DNA of 64,000 nucleotides from Panagrolaimus kolymaensis (GCA_028622995.1 JAJQJQ010000050.1:1798001-1862000), one strand, 5' to 3'. Counted from the first letter of the stretch, positions 13,208 to 26,800 are shown. The notes: a model not told the origin generated them from the letters alone. Numbers and translations are program-made.

Positions 13208-16200
13208 TTAATTGTTTGCTGCTGGCGCGGTTCGATGATGACTTGTAAAGCTAAAAGTAACTTCTTTACAAACAAATTTTATTAATGGATATAAGTACAA
13301 TTTAATTTACCCTGCTTTTCGTTTAAGTCTCGTCCAAAAATTGCTATTTTCATTTTGGGTTGTTTCAATAATAATCGAAGTAGAACTGCTTGCTAAAAAA
13401 ATGGTGGATTTTTTTACAAATAACTTTCAAGCGTGCCTTTCTTTTTTGCTCCTGGAATTTTAGTCAATTTACTTACTACTTTTTTTTGCTGCTGCATTTT
13501 TTAATACTCTACTTGTAATAGAAATATCTCGAACTTTATTTTGATGATTATTTTTATTATTTTGTAAATTTTGTATTGATAATGGTTGTTGATCTAAATT
13601 ACTATCTTCCGATCCAACTGTATCATCCTTCGATTGAATTATCAATGTGGATGGATGAGCTGTGACTCCATTTTGTAAACTACTTGGTGGAGATTGAATT
13701 GTTCCACGATTTTCATTTAAACTTCTTTGTGATTCGATTGCTGTTATTTCTGTTGTTGTTGTTGTTGCTGCACTTCCAATTGCTGGAGTATTAGTAATTA
13801 CATTTCCCCCGCTACCATTGGGTAAACTTCTTTGTGATTGAGTTTTAGGTGTTGTTGGCGAGGATTTAGGAATTCCATTCATTCGAGTTAATTGAATCGA
13901 AGATGATGTACTTCCATTTACTTTATTTGCTTGTGTATGAAGTTTAGCTTTTTTAGCTAATCTTTTCCATTTTCCAACAGCTTTCAGAATGGTACTTAAG
14001 GTTCTCAAAATTAACACCAAGATAGACAAACAAAATAAAGAGATAGTCGAAGGTTTTATCGCCTGTCCAAAAGCATAAAAAGTAAATTTTTTTAGAAGAA
14101 GTTTTAGAAGCACTCGATAAAAAGAAATATTTTCGAAAATTACAATAACCTCAAATAATGTATGTAAATACATTTTGAACAGACGATAAGAACTAATTAA
14201 TTATTCTCACCCTGTATTTAATTTAGTTTCCATTGAATATCGAGCAATGTTTTGCCCCGCTAAACCATGTTCAACTAAATCAGCACCAAGTTGTTCATCA
14301 TGGGCATCCATTCTTATTTGCCATTTAAATAAGCTTAATCCTTTAAGAACGATAATGGTAATTATGAACGCCCAAACAGATACACAAATAATTGTTAATG
14401 TTTGAACTCCAAGTAAACGAAAACCTCCACCATAAAATAAACCTGAATTTCCACGAGTTATATTTAAATCATATTCATCTGATTGAGCAAAAAATCCAAC
14501 ACATATCATTCCCCACATTGCTGCAACAACATGAACGGGAACAACTCCAACTGGATCATCTATTTCAAGCCTTTCTATTATTGGATATGATGATACTGCT
14601 AATGCAGAACCTATTCCACCAACCAATACAGCCCACATGGGTCTCATACAATGACATACAGCTGTGGTGGATACAAGAGAAGCTAACATTCCATCAATAA
14701 GTAAATCAACCCGGCATGTTTTATGAAGGGTCATTGAATATGTTATTGCAACGGATCCTCCACCAATTGCAGCAAGAATGGTATTCATTGCTGCTCTAGC
14801 TGCTAATCTCCATCGACCTTGTGCAATACCATATGTTGAACCTGAAGAAAAAAAAATGGAGAAAAATTTGGGTTTTTTTTTTGAGATATTAATTCTGCAT
14901 TTTTTATTCTGATTGTAAATTTTCTCTAAACCCAAATTTTTGAGACAAAAATAAAGAAAGTCAACGCTAGTGTTTGTTTGTTGTGGAAAAAGCGTCACAA
15001 ATTTAAATGCTTTTTTCTTTAATTTTGTTATTTGCTTTTTCGTTTTGTAACTTGGGTTATCTAATTTTTTTTACTTTCGATTTAACGCGACAACTAAAAA
15101 TTGGCCAATAAATTTACCATTGCTTTTTATATTATAAAAGCAAAGTAGTTAGTTAGTTCCTTATTGAAATTATGAATTTCCTATCATTTCAAAAAAAAGT
15201 GCACATTTATTAATGTTTTTTTCTTCTTTTTCAGCTACAAAGGAGTAATAAATTTTATAGTCATGCATTTCTTGGTTAAAGCCTGCTTGCTTTTCATGGA
15301 AAATATAAAAACTTTTAAAAAAAATTTTTTACAATATTATTTTACTTTTACTTACCTGCATTAAAACTTAACCAACCAGTAATAAGCATAAAAGTACCCA
15401 ATAATGCATTAGTTGGATTTGACATTTGATTACCACTTCTGCCACCAAATCGACCTTGTCGAGGCTTTAAATACATGGTAGCTGTTAAACCCGCAATTCC
15501 GCCAACTAAATGTACAGCTGAGCAACCCGCAGCATCCAAACAACCCAATTTATATAAAAATCCTAATTCCGACCATACCCAATGGGCTGGAACTGAATGG
15601 ACGATAGTCATAAAAAATGTTACAACTATATATGGTTTTAAACGAATTCTTTCAGCCATTGCAGCTAAAAAAGATAAAAAGAATTATAAAACAACTTTCG
15701 AATTTGTTAGTTTTTAAATAACTTTTCTTATTTTCTCGCTGAATTTTGTCTAACAAAAAAAACGGATATTTGCAAAAAGGATATTTTCGAAAACCCAAGA
15801 GTTTGACTGATGGTTATCAAAGTGAGAGGCATAACTTTTTTTTACTTACTAGCATTTGCGGATTTCAGATGATTGCATACTTTTTGTTACATAATTTTGC
15901 TAAATTTTCTCCTTCTCAAATTATCCTTTTTCTCCCTCACATTTTTTTATTCTCAAAACTTCAGGCAAAATTTTTTTTTATGGTTTTTCGGTAAAAGCAA
16001 AAAAACAAATTTCAATGAAAATCATAAAAACTTTATTTTTTATGTAAGTAATATTTTTCCCTTGCTAATGGTTTTTTTAAAGAGCAGCTGTAAATTATTA
16101 CTTTAGTTTTTACTTTTTTAGCTGCGTAGCTTTTTTTATTGTGACGCAAAAAAAAAAAATACTAACGCAATTTACAAAAAAAAATAAAAATATAAAAGAA

Positions 16201-17749
16201 TGAAAGGGAGAGAGAAAAGTTTTGTAGTTATTGAAAAAAAGAAAAATATTAGACTTTTACACTTTTTTGTTTTATTATTTTGCTTTTTGTTATTGATTCT
16301 AAAAAGCAAATATAAAAACATTAAAAATTTAGCATATGCGTGCGATGGAGGAGGTGTGGGAGTAATTAAGTTTACTGTATGTTTTTTTTCTCGTCAAATA
16401 TTAACTTTAAGAAAAATAAAAATCTCACAACAATTCCATGTGTTTTATTCCTTTCAAAAAAAATTTGTTTACTTACCTGAAACAATGGTACTCGTTGTTG
16501 TAGCAAATGACATTTTAAAGAAAAATGCTGCAAAGCTCCATGCTTGATGAGTAGGTTCTAATTCATATGTGGGATCAAAGAAAAATTTTCCAATACCAAT
16601 AAATGGATTGGGATAATCTTCACCAAATGAAAAACCAAAACCAAATATCCAATATGATAAACCACCAAATATAACATCAATCATATTTTTAACCATAATA
16701 TTTACTTCATCTTTTGCAGATACTCGTCCACTTTCTAATAAACCAAAACCTGAAAGATGAAAAAAATTTTTTGTTGATAAAATTGAATTTTTAGGATTAA
16801 AGCTCAAAAAAAATTTGGTGGCGAGGATATTTATAAAATCAGTGTACAAATTTATTTATATTTAAAACTAAAAATCTTTAAAGCCATCAAAAAAATTTTT
16901 AATCGGGTTAAGGCTATAATTTTTTGTCGCTACTTTTCGAAACATATTTTTTGCGTCATTTTGTGTCTTTCTTTTCTTGTATTGAAAAAGAAAGAAACCG
17001 TCCGACTTTCCTTTACAACAAATTATCATTTTTTTTTTTTTGCAATTCTGTAAAATGGATGTTTATGATTTTTATTAAGAAATTTAATTGTGCTGTAAAA
17101 AGCAAAAAAATGACTTTTAATAAAAAAATTTTAGTTGGTGTTGTTACTTACATACTCATTTGAAAAATACTGTAAAATAATTTAAATTAATTAAAAAATC
17201 CTTTTAGAAATCGACAAGCTTTGAATTTTTAGGAATTATTGGAATCGAAAAAAAGTTAGCTACATTTATAAAGTGTGAGTCCATTGGAGTCATTCATCTT
17301 TAGCTGATCTTATGAGGTACCATTTCTTAATATAAATGTCTAAAAGCTGCTGGTGTGTTTTTAGGCAAAAAGTAAAAATATAATAATAATCTCGCATGTG
17401 ATACTTATGTAAGTTGTTTTAACAGGTGAAAAAAAAAATGCTACATATGTATGTAAAAGAAATTTTTTAATCTTGATTATGAAAGTTTTGAGCTTCATTA
17501 AAAAAGAAAAAATTTTTTGGGGAAAGTAAAAGAGTTTTGGATACTTTTTTGAAGAAAGCAAGACTATGAACTCTCAAAATAAAACTTTTTAAAAGTTTTT
17601 TTTAACACAAGCAAACCAGAAGTCATAGAGAAAATAGATATGGAAGCCGACATAATCCATATTCCATCATCTTGAAATAAAGCTGTAACATTGTCATCAT
17701 ATATAGGACCATTGAATCGACCCTTTATTGCATAAACGGGCTCCACCAT
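13208..17749 (-). CDS. AMT-type ammonium transporter, seven exons
   Basis: On the minus strand the exons are 17749-17617, 16749-16477, 15664-15356, 14841-14211, 14003-13477, 13392-13311 and 13250-13208, totalling 666 codons. The product is a polytopic plasma-membrane Amt/MEP/Rh-family channel that moves ammonium or ammonia. Family marks include the first-helix motif SGFGLLESG, formed exactly across the first splice junction. The first pore His lies in SAVHLVGG with its upstream Asp (LDAAG), and the second in [15 protein letters not shown], so the twin-His pore is intact. A tail of over 200 residues, rich in Asn, Ser and Thr, follows the conserved acidic [11 protein letters not shown] segment. 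A phase clash shows that the fifth exon must use the TTTTGAG acceptor at 14004, not the TTGGACAG at 14063. A seven-base exon ATGAAAG near 17830 could precede the first exon and move the start. The Amt core is certain; the last two small exons are less so. Confidence 0.92.
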
Positions 17750-19530
17750 AGTAGCTGTTGCGGAATCCCAAAAATAAAAAGTGATAAAAACCAAAAAATA
17801 AAAAAAGAATAAATTTTGATTTTTACCTTTCATAAAAGTATCATTTTTTTATTATTATTATTTAAAATAATAATTCGTTTAAAATACCCCTTAAAAATAT
17901 AAATATGTAATTAATTTTAAAAAATAATATGATTTATTATTTAATTTTAATAGTTTACTTAAAAAATGAGAGCTATAAAAATCCCAACAACAAAAATATG
18001 CAAGGCTTCAAATCGTGTGTCAGTGGTTAGAATGACAAAAAAAAAATTGTAAAACATAAAAAGGTTCGTAAAAAATAAAAATAAGTTAAAACTAAAGAGA
18101 AAAAAGAAAACTGTCGAAGTAAGCAAAATAAAAAAGGTTACCGAATAAAAACAAAACAAAAAAATAGAAATATGGTATTTAAAAAAACTTCAAGCAAGGT
18201 TTATTTGAGAGAGCTGTTTACCAAATAAATTTTAGAAGAAAAAATACTTTTTTTGTAATAAAAAAATTAGAAAAAAAATTTTTTTCCGGATTTAAAAAAT
18301 ATATAAAAGGCACTTATGTAACTTGGAAAAATAATGTGAGTGCTTTGCTTTATTAGCTCCCAAAAAAAAGAAGAAAAAAGTTAACAATTATTAAAAATAA
18401 AAATGAAATGAATCATCAGACGACAATTTAGAAAAAGCTGCCATTTTATTATACAAAAAAAACTTCTTTTTCAGACAAATAAAAAAACACTAGCTTTCAT
18501 TAATCACGGATGTTGTTGTTGTTGCACTTATAAACTTAAAATTAAACCTAATTATGGCGCAACTTTATGAAGCAGTTTCAAAGTAAGTAAATTTTAACCT
18601 TAAATTATTGACAAAAAAATAATAACTGACAGTTGCAGGTTTTCCACGAGGGCAAAGCAACACTCTTACAATCAAAAAAAAACGCGCCACAAAAACCAAA
18701 AAATTTGGCCTAAAAATTTTTCTCAAGTTTTTTTTATGGAAGAAGAAACAAACGTATGTATGGTAAAAATCTGACTCATTTTTAAACAAAAAAAGAAACT
18801 CAATTTTAATATCCAACACCAACTTTAAAAAAGAAATTTCAAACGAAGAAAAAAAATAAAAGCTTTAACGCCACCAACTTTCTAATAACCACCAATTAAC
18901 AGCTAACCACACTACCACCACAAAAAAGCTGCGGGCGCCTGCCTTTCATTTTCCTAATAATAATAAAAAAACATACACACCATAAAAAAATAGACCTTTA
19001 TTTTTAATATGTATGCTGCGTTTCCATAACATTTTTTTAAATAATAATAATAAAAAACTTAGCTTTTTTTTTTTTTCTCATTTTCTTATTTTTCCCAAAT
19101 TTTATCGTCGAATATTATTTAAAATTTACTAATTTACTTTTTTCTCTCTTTAAAATAAAAAATAATAAAGAAGCAGGTGTGCTTTTTCTTTTTTAACCCA
19201 TTTACTTTTATTTTTTTACCGAAATAGAGTCATAGCTACTTTGACGACGACGACGAAGGGAAAAGGAAGTCCATCTGTCTAAATTAGAAAAAACGTGAAA
19301 ATATAAAACGCATTTCCTTTTATTTATTAATTAAAAAAACTTAAATGAAAAAACAATGGGAAAAAAACAATTGATTTTGTGGTTTTGTTTAAAAAAATTT
19401 GAAAACATTTTTTTTTAAAACTTGGAAGTCGATTAAAGAGAGAGAGAGAGAGTTAGAAAAATATTGAAATGTATGGGACTAATAATAATTGTGTGACAAA
19501 TAAATGAAGAAAAAAAGATATTATTTGTGA
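17750..19530. other. gene-free AT-rich DNA
   Basis: Nothing supportable is seen apart from homopolymer runs and a short (AG)n tract at about 19437-19452. It probably contains the 5' flank of the ammonium transporter. Confidence 0.5.
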
Positions 19531-19762
19531 TAAATTTCATAACTCTCTGAATGCAGAAACAATAGTAAAAAAAGTTTCAAGAATTCTCTCAGATGAGAAT
19601 CCAAAACGGTCGAACACTCTGAAATTAGCAATTGAACAAGGAAAAAAAGCATTAACATCTGTGGATTCGTGCGAAATTATTTCATCTAAAAATTATAAGG
19701 ATTCTTCACCCACACATGTTTTCATTAGCAGTGCAATTCAAAAAAACAAATCTTCTTTATGA
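19531..19762 (+). pseudogene. orphan exon-like open segment
   Basis: One frame from about 19534 reads about 75 residues without a stop. Its composition is non-repetitive and protein-like (for example VSRILSDENPKRSNTLKLAI, then KKALTSVDSCEII), ending in a stop at 19760-19762. It has no ATG and no recognisable partner exons. A related short word, GATAAATTTCATAACTCTCT, recurs in diverged form near 20317. It looks like the last exon or a remnant of a decayed gene. No family is recognised. Confidence 0.35.
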
Positions 19763-20534
19763 AAAATGAAATTTCGCTTCATTCCAAAAATTTTGGTAGA
19801 TTTTTAAGGCCACAATAATTAACATTTTTTGGTTGAATAGCTTTGTTTTTCTTTATAATTTATGATAAATTTTTTTTGTTAAATAAATCTTTTTAAAAAG
19901 ACAGCAAAATTGCAATTTTTAGAAAGCATTTATCATGTAAAAAATAAATATTTGACCAAAATATTTAATTACTTTTAAAGAAACCATCACATTCATTGTA
20001 AACAAAAAAGAAAAAATTTACGGAAAGATATGTCTCTTTTTTAAATTATAATTCATTGTTACCTAAATTCTGAGTAAATTAAAAGACATTGCTTTTAAAA
20101 TGAGTCGTGAGTGAAGGTGTTCTTATAACATTCTAAAAGACACATATATTAAGAAAAAAACTTCTTTTGTTTAATACTAATATACTTTATGAATGCAGCG
20201 TGAACACCAAATAAAGTTTTTAGATCCTCGAATTCTGCTGGTAAGGTTGAGTCAAAAGTTTAAATTTTTTAAATTTTCTTTATAAAATAAACATTAAATA
20301 GTTGCTTTATTATTTCTGATAAATTCCAAAACTTTCTGAATGTAGAATGTATGAAAAATTAAGTTTTTGCAATTTCCTATTAGGATGGTGAAAATCAGTG
20401 CCATTCACAAAAATATATAAAAATATCCGTCATTGAAAGGTTGAAGTTTAAACTTTCAACACTTCTTCAAAATAGAATCATTTATTGCATTTTTAAGAAA
20501 ATTTATCGAAAGTTTGTTTGCAATAATATTTTTT

Positions 20535-20870
20535 TTACAAATTATAATCACCGTTTTTCTTTCGTCTTATCTTTCTCAATTTTTACTTGCCATTATTTCT
20601 TCTTCTCTCATGCATTTTGCCAATGACAAAAAAATATATACTTATGCAACGACTTTTTTTCTCTAACTTTTGTATTATTTTTTGTGTGCCTTAAAAAGTA
20701 TTTTCTGTAAACTAAATTTTTAGGTTTCCTCCTCATAAGAGTATTAATTATTCCAAATTTATTGAATTACGCATATTAATAATGTTTGCCATATCGATTT
20801 TCATTTCTTTATAACAAAAAACCTTTTATTTGCTTCTATTATGTAATAAATTTGTATATTCTCAAAGCTC
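20535..20870 (+). repeat. diverged second copy of the zinc-finger 3' region
   Basis: This is the duplicate of 12243-12580, with long shared words in the same order and spacing but many substitutions and small indels. No zinc-finger coding sequence is seen upstream of it, so either only the 3' part was copied or the coding part has decayed. DNA between 19763 and 20535 shows no gene. Confidence 0.8.
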
Positions 20871-21000
20871 TTTGCAAAAGTAAAGAAAATCGTCGTCATT
20901 CCTGTGATGCCTTAGCATACACATAAGATACAAATGACGCTAGGTCTTGCACCGACTGTTTGTAACGTGCAGCGTCATTTGTTTGTTGTTTGTTTGCTTG

Positions 21001-21374
21001 CTTTTGATCAGTGTTGTCGAATATCGAATAATCGAATCGAATATTCGAATTCGATTTTCGAATATTTTCGAATAAATTTTATTAATTCTTTGTTTTAAGA
21101 GCCGAAATAGTTTTAAATGTTCTCAAATGCTCTAAAAAGGGCTTAAAAAGCATTTTATAGCTTAATTTAAATGTATTAGTGCCAATTATAAAATTTAAAA
21201 ATTTCGAATATTCGATTCGAAATTCGAATATTTCGAATATTCGAACCCGAAATTCGAAGGTTTCGAATTTCGAATATTCGATTCGATTCGATTATTCGAA
21301 AATATCCGAATCGAATCGAATATTCGAATTCGATATTCGAAGGTTTTCGAATATTCGACAACACTGCTTTTGAT
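21001..21374. mobile_element. hAT-like MITE 2 built of TCGAA palindromes
   Basis: The element spans 21009-21366. It begins CAGTGTTGTCGAATAT and ends with the reverse complement ATATTCGACAACACTG apart from the inner bases. The 8-bp direct repeat CTTTTGAT flanks it (21001-21008 and 21367-21374). Both subterminal thirds are dense arrays of TCGAATATTCGA/ATTCGAAT palindromes, and the centre (about 21075-21200) is plain AT-rich DNA. Overlapping Asn/Ile/Arg/Ser frames on both strands are translations of the palindromes. It shares only the CAGTGTT start with element 1. Confidence 0.88.
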
Positions 21375-21658
21375 GCAAGTTTAGTAAGTTTTTTCTGTTG
21401 CTGTTTCAGCATTTTGTTCTCAATAAATAATATATATTTATCTCAACGCTTCTCAATTGGATACCAAATCAGGGCATCACAATTCCATTGTCAAAATATT
21501 AAATAAAATATAAAAAAAAGAATACATATACAAAAACAAAATTCAAAATAAAAATATTTACTTTTGTTTGGTGCAATATGGGTAAATTTGTAGAATAAAA
21601 TACTGTGAATTTGGGGAAAAAAGAAGATTCATAATTACAATTTTTTATTTGCGGTGCT

Positions 21659-22578
21659 TTAATATGTTATATCCCAGTTCCAATACAAATCACTTCGTTT
21701 AGACAAGTACCTCTTTGCACGATAAATAGAATTTTTAATTCGGTCCCAATATTCATCCGAAATTGAATCAACAAATATAAAACGTAAACCCAATGGAGCG
21801 GGATGGTGCAAAAAAAATAAATAATTAATAAATATTATTATTTTTTGAATAAAAATTTATTACTTTCATAGCTTGGAAAAATGTTTTATAATCAAAAATT
21901 TCTGGAATAAGTTGCAAAGTAAAAGTTTCGAGAGTCTTAAAATTTTTGCATTTAACAATTTCTTTTGCTGTATTCGAGGTAATGTATGAAGTATCTTTGT
22001 TTTTACTGAAAAGAAAAAGGAAAATTGGCATAACTGTCGAATGAGAGAAAAAAAACTTACAAACGAAAAATTTTAGTATCAGAAAAAATGGAAAAAAAGT
22101 TTTCAAGTGGCACAACTGAACCATCGGCATATCTAAAATCAACTTCTTCAAATTCAATTATATGGGTTTTTACACCAGAGAATAATAAAATTTCATTAGA
22201 TGATAAACGTGCGTGATGAAACCATAAAAAATTTAAATTTGCGAAAATAATTTTTTGAAAATTAAATGATTTTTCAATAATTAAATCTTTAGTGATCCAA
22301 ATTTTGTAGGGACTTTGATGAAATTGTTCTGGTGATAAAGTAAGTTCACTTTTTATATCTCCCCAAAACCAATTATTTGGATGATTAAAAATTCTGCATT
22401 TTTTTCGACGAGTATTGAAACCTTCAGCAAAAATAATAGGATTTAAAGAAAAAAAATATTTGCAAATTCGAATCATTTTTTGATATTCATTTGGAGTTTT
22501 TAGATTCTTCATAACATAATAAATAATATTTCGAGGTAATGAAACATTTTGAAATTTAGGTGAAGCAAATTTATCCAT
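21659..22578 (-). CDS. F-box-like lineage-specific protein, possibly defective
   Basis: Minus-strand exons 22578-22061 and 22005-21864 join cleanly through a GTAAGT...TTTCAG intron. The N-terminal 45 residues (SLPRNIIYYVMKNL, then YQKMIRICKYFF) have the Leu-Pro, hydrophobic and Cys-Lys-Phe-Phe pattern of divergent F-box domains, so an adaptor role in SCF ubiquitin ligation is possible. A further coding-like segment (21808-21659, starting near HPAPLGLRFIFVD) follows in compatible phase after a GTAATA donor. The expected acceptor position reads TTTTTTTTGCAC, with no AG anywhere in between. Without that splice the frame runs to a stop at 21825. The gene is either a recent pseudogene, ends earlier, or uses an odd splice site. 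A distant relative may lie at 50.6-52.8 kb. Confidence 0.55.
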
Positions 22579-23899
22579 TCCAGCAATAGTTTGTTTTTGA
22601 ATAAAAATATTTGATGGGATAAAACAAAAGAGCAAAAAAATTGAAAGATACAAAAGCAACAAAAATTAATGAAATGGAAAATTCTCTAAACAATTTTTTT
22701 TGATTACTTGTTTATTCAATCACTTTGTAAAAAAGCCCTGAAAACTTTTTTCTATAAAATCGCCAAAGTTTTTGTTGTTGCTGTGGGTATTCTTGACTTT
22801 TTTTCTTCCATACTTTTTTTTGCAAAATATTTACCAATATCAACTATAAGTTTGCCATTGTTTTAATAAAAATTTTTAATTGCAATTTTACACATTTATT
22901 ATTTTTACCAATTTTAGCATAAATTTGTCTACAATTTATTTCCTAATTTATTATTGTAGCAACAAAGAAATAAGATTGGAAAGATAATTTCGTAGTAAAT
23001 GGAAGATTCTTTATTGGAAAATTATTAATAAAGTATGGAAGACGAAGAAGATTCATAATTGAGCAGAAAAAAAGAAGGAACATTTAATTTTTCATATTAT
23101 TTAATATAAATATTGGAATACCAACAACAATGTTTTTGTAAAATTTAAAAAAATTGGTTATTTTAAAGATGGGAAAAATCAAAAACAATTGGATGGAATA
23201 ATAAAAAAATTATGGAAGAATAAAATGCACACTAATTTTTGGGATTTATTTAAATTTTCTAGACATGGCTATTATTTTTTTGTGATTATTAAAAAATAAT
23301 TTTTAATAATTTTTGGAATCTTATAAAAAATGGAATACAAAAAAAATCAGAATGACTTATTATTATTGTGTGTGTGTCAAGGAAATTACAAGCATTATTA
23401 AATTTTTGGGGGAATATTAAAGACAAACTTTAAAACCGGATTTTTGGATTCAGTATTTTTTGGTTGGTAGCTTTTAGGAAATAAAGCCAAAAGCAAAAAC
23501 TTACAGAAAGATATAACAAATATAAAAGATTACATAATTAAACATAGAAGTAAGGGCTACTCGCAATCTAAAACTTTATTTTAATAAGGCCTCGAAATTT
23601 TTTCAGAATATATATTTTTAAACCGGAGTAAATTTGGTAATTGGAATTATAAGATTATTTTTTTTACAAAACAAAAAATGGAAATTTTTAACTATTTTCA
23701 GAAATTAAAAACAATTAAAAAAGGAATGAAATTTAAAAAAAAAGAAGAAATTAATTATTATTTTTTTGGAAATTTTTTTTATGGAACTTTTAAAACTAAA
23801 AAAACTAATTTTAAGGCACAGAGACTTTAGGAATAAAATAAAGGCAGTGAACAAAGAAGTAATTAAAATTAAAAAAGTAGTAAATGCATTTATAAAACT
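22579..23899. other. gene-free AT-rich DNA
   Basis: I see no gene, repeat unit or strong site here, only short stop-interrupted frames and A/T runs. The 3' flank of the MRTF gene lies at its right end. Confidence 0.5.
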
Positions 23900-26800
23900 T
23901 TAAACAAAAGTATCCATAGGACGTTGAATATTATTATTACTATTTGGATTATTATTATTTGATGGTCGATTTCCTCCACATGTTCCGACGGAAGCCATTT
24001 GGCGATCAGCTAATGGAGATTGGAAATAATTATCAAACCATTCAACACTCTGAAAAAACGAGGATATTTTAGAAACAAAATCTTTGAAGTTTTGTTCAAC
24101 AACGAAAGAAATTTTTGCCGACCAAAAAATAAAATAATTTCTCATTGTTTTTACTTCGAAAATATATACCATTTTTAGTCACTCGAAAAGAGCTTTTTAC
24201 TGATTCATAAAAAATTCCTTGGGTCTTTACACGGAAAATAAAAAATGAAAAATGATAAACTTACTGTATCAATCATATCACCATTTAAAATATCATTAAT
24301 TGCTTGCTCTTGATGAGGCTCAATTTGCAATGTCGAGTGACCAGGTGTTTCATATTCTATAATATTTCCTTGAACCTCATAATTTATATTTCCGCCTTGT
24401 GATGATTGAATGCATTGTTGATAATCAGCTTGGACATAATGTCCTCCTTCATCTTGGTTTTGATCTTGTTGTTGCTGAACAACATAAGTTTCATACATTT
24501 GATTGCCGACTATATTATTAGCAACAACAGAATTTTCACATTCTGCCGCTAAAAATGTAGCTAATTCCGCGGATGTGTAACCAAGGATTTCTCTTCCACA
24601 ATTTTCATCTTCATCGGGATTGAGGCCATTATTAATGCATTCTTGATCATCTCGCAAAACATCCATTAAATCTTCAAAATCTTCATCATTTTGTGGAAAT
24701 TCAAAATGTTGGTGAATATTATTATTATTTGTGGCTTGAATATATTCATTTTGGCCATTTCCAATAATTTCCACTCTTTCAGGAGAATTATCATTTCTAG
24801 GTTTACTGTAGCAATCCACGTGACAAGAGGAAATATTTTCAGGTTGAATAAATATTGCGGTGGTACTGCAGATTTCTGTTTGCATGGGTTGTTGTCGTTG
24901 TTGGAGGATATAATCTTGGGTGGTATAGCCGCTAATTTGTGAAAAGGATTGTTGATGATCCATTTCCATTTGTTGATCGTCAGCGATAGCAGAATTTGAG
25001 CTTTCATCACTGCTGTTTGCAACTAAATGGAAGCCATGAAGTTGAGGGACAAGTTCGGATGAGGCATCCATAATCGTCAAAATTTGGGGTGCTTGACATT
25101 TTTCTTGATTTCTAGAAGCAGACGATGTTGTGGTGCGAGTATCATTGATAACAGTTCGAAAGATTTCTTCCATATCCACAACTTTGCTATTCGGAGTTGC
25201 AGAAGCATTAGTTAAACTTGCAGATTTTTCAATTAAATTTGTTTTAGCCCAAATTGAACGTGAACCATTACTTTTACGTTTATTGCTTCGAGGGTTTTGG
25301 GATTTGCTTCTGGCTACCGGGGCATCTTTGGATGGCTGTTTTTGAAGAAGGCTTTCTCCAACAGTAGTAATGGTTGGAGCGGCGGGTGAAGTTGCAGGAG
25401 AATCATCGATCACAACAATTTGTGCAGGGGCAGCCGCAGAAGATTTTCGACATCCTCGACAACCGCCACCATTGTTGTTTTCAATATTTTGTTTTTGGTT
25501 TTGATAAATGTTGTTTTCATTATTTTGAGATTTACTTGACATAACTGAAATCCTTCCTCCTCCACCTCCAGAACATTCTTGAGAATGATTATTGCTTCCG
25601 GGTTTAAGTTCATTATTATTTTGGCCCAAATTGCTGCCGCCGGAAGTGGTTGTTGAGGCTGTTTTAGTAGTACACGATCCTTGCTGTTTGGAACTTTGTG
25701 GGGTAGCAGTTGCTTGTTGTTGTTGTAATTGATGATTTCTTTCCAATTGATATCGAAGTAATAATTGAACGATTAATAATGCAGTTCGACCATCTTGTTT
25801 TATAAGTCGAACAATATCCTGAATCGCTTGTTCCACGTGGACTTCCTCTTGAATTTTATGTTCGGATTGAAGCAAATTTTGATAATTGGAACTTTGAATT
25901 TGGCTATTTTGTAATTGGGTTTTATTTTTAATATTTCTTTGTAAATGATGCATATTTATTTGTTTGATATCCAAATTATTTAATAATGTTTCAGCTTTAC
26001 CAATTTTTTGTGAAGAATCATTATTTCGAAGTTGTTGTATCTTTTTTGCAGCACTAATTAATTTATGCTCTCGACGCAACTGCTCTTGAGCTTTAGCAAG
26101 TTCGGCTTGCAAATCATCTATTAATTTTTGTTGATGTCGAAGATTTTCTTCATGTTGGGAAAAGGTTTTAGCTGTCAATCTAAAAAAAGAAAAAAAGTAA
26201 AATTCAAATCAGAGAAAAGCCATCAAAAAAATAAAAACATTTGTTATTTTTTTAGTACTTTTTTTCCTGCAAAAAAAATGTAAAAATAACAAGTTGTCAC
26301 TTACAAAATGCTTGGATCAATTCCTTCTGCTTCCGCATCGATATCGTCGCCTGCTTCTTGACTTGTAGAATTTTCGGGTGAAATTATTTGTTTTTCAACA
26401 ATGTCTTCAGTTTGCTGAAGGAATACTGAAGTTGGAATACTATGCCTTCGATGAGCCACAGCCGCCACAGTTTGTTCGACTGTGGATGAATTTGATTCAG
26501 ATTTTTGTAAATTTGCATGAGATTTTGGAATATTATTTTTGCTGTTCATAGATCGATTTAAATTTTGGGGCGTAGGGCAAAGAGTAATATTTTGATTGGT
26601 AGTCAAAACTGGAGCTGTTTGGGGGCATTGTCGATTTGAAGTAGCAGACGATGAAGACGGAATTTCAGAGGATGAAACAATTTTAATAGTTTTCGATGAT
26701 TGTGTAGCTGCAGCTATGCATCCAACACAATTTGAGGCCATATTATTTCGGCATTCACTTACAATTGGAGAGGAATTTGCCAAAGTAAACTAAAAAAGAA

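Noticed and set aside
14004..14063. Extra membrane segment in the ammonium transporter (frame from 14062)
   Set aside because: Using the acceptor at 14063 puts the join out of phase with the preceding exon, whereas the acceptor at 14004 keeps the frame.
14392..14700. 102-codon plus-strand frame
   Set aside because: It is the antisense shadow of the fourth exon of the ammonium transporter.
21176..21412. Asn/Ile/Arg/Ser-rich frames on both strands
   Set aside because: They are palindrome translations within MITE 2; both strands are open for the same reason.
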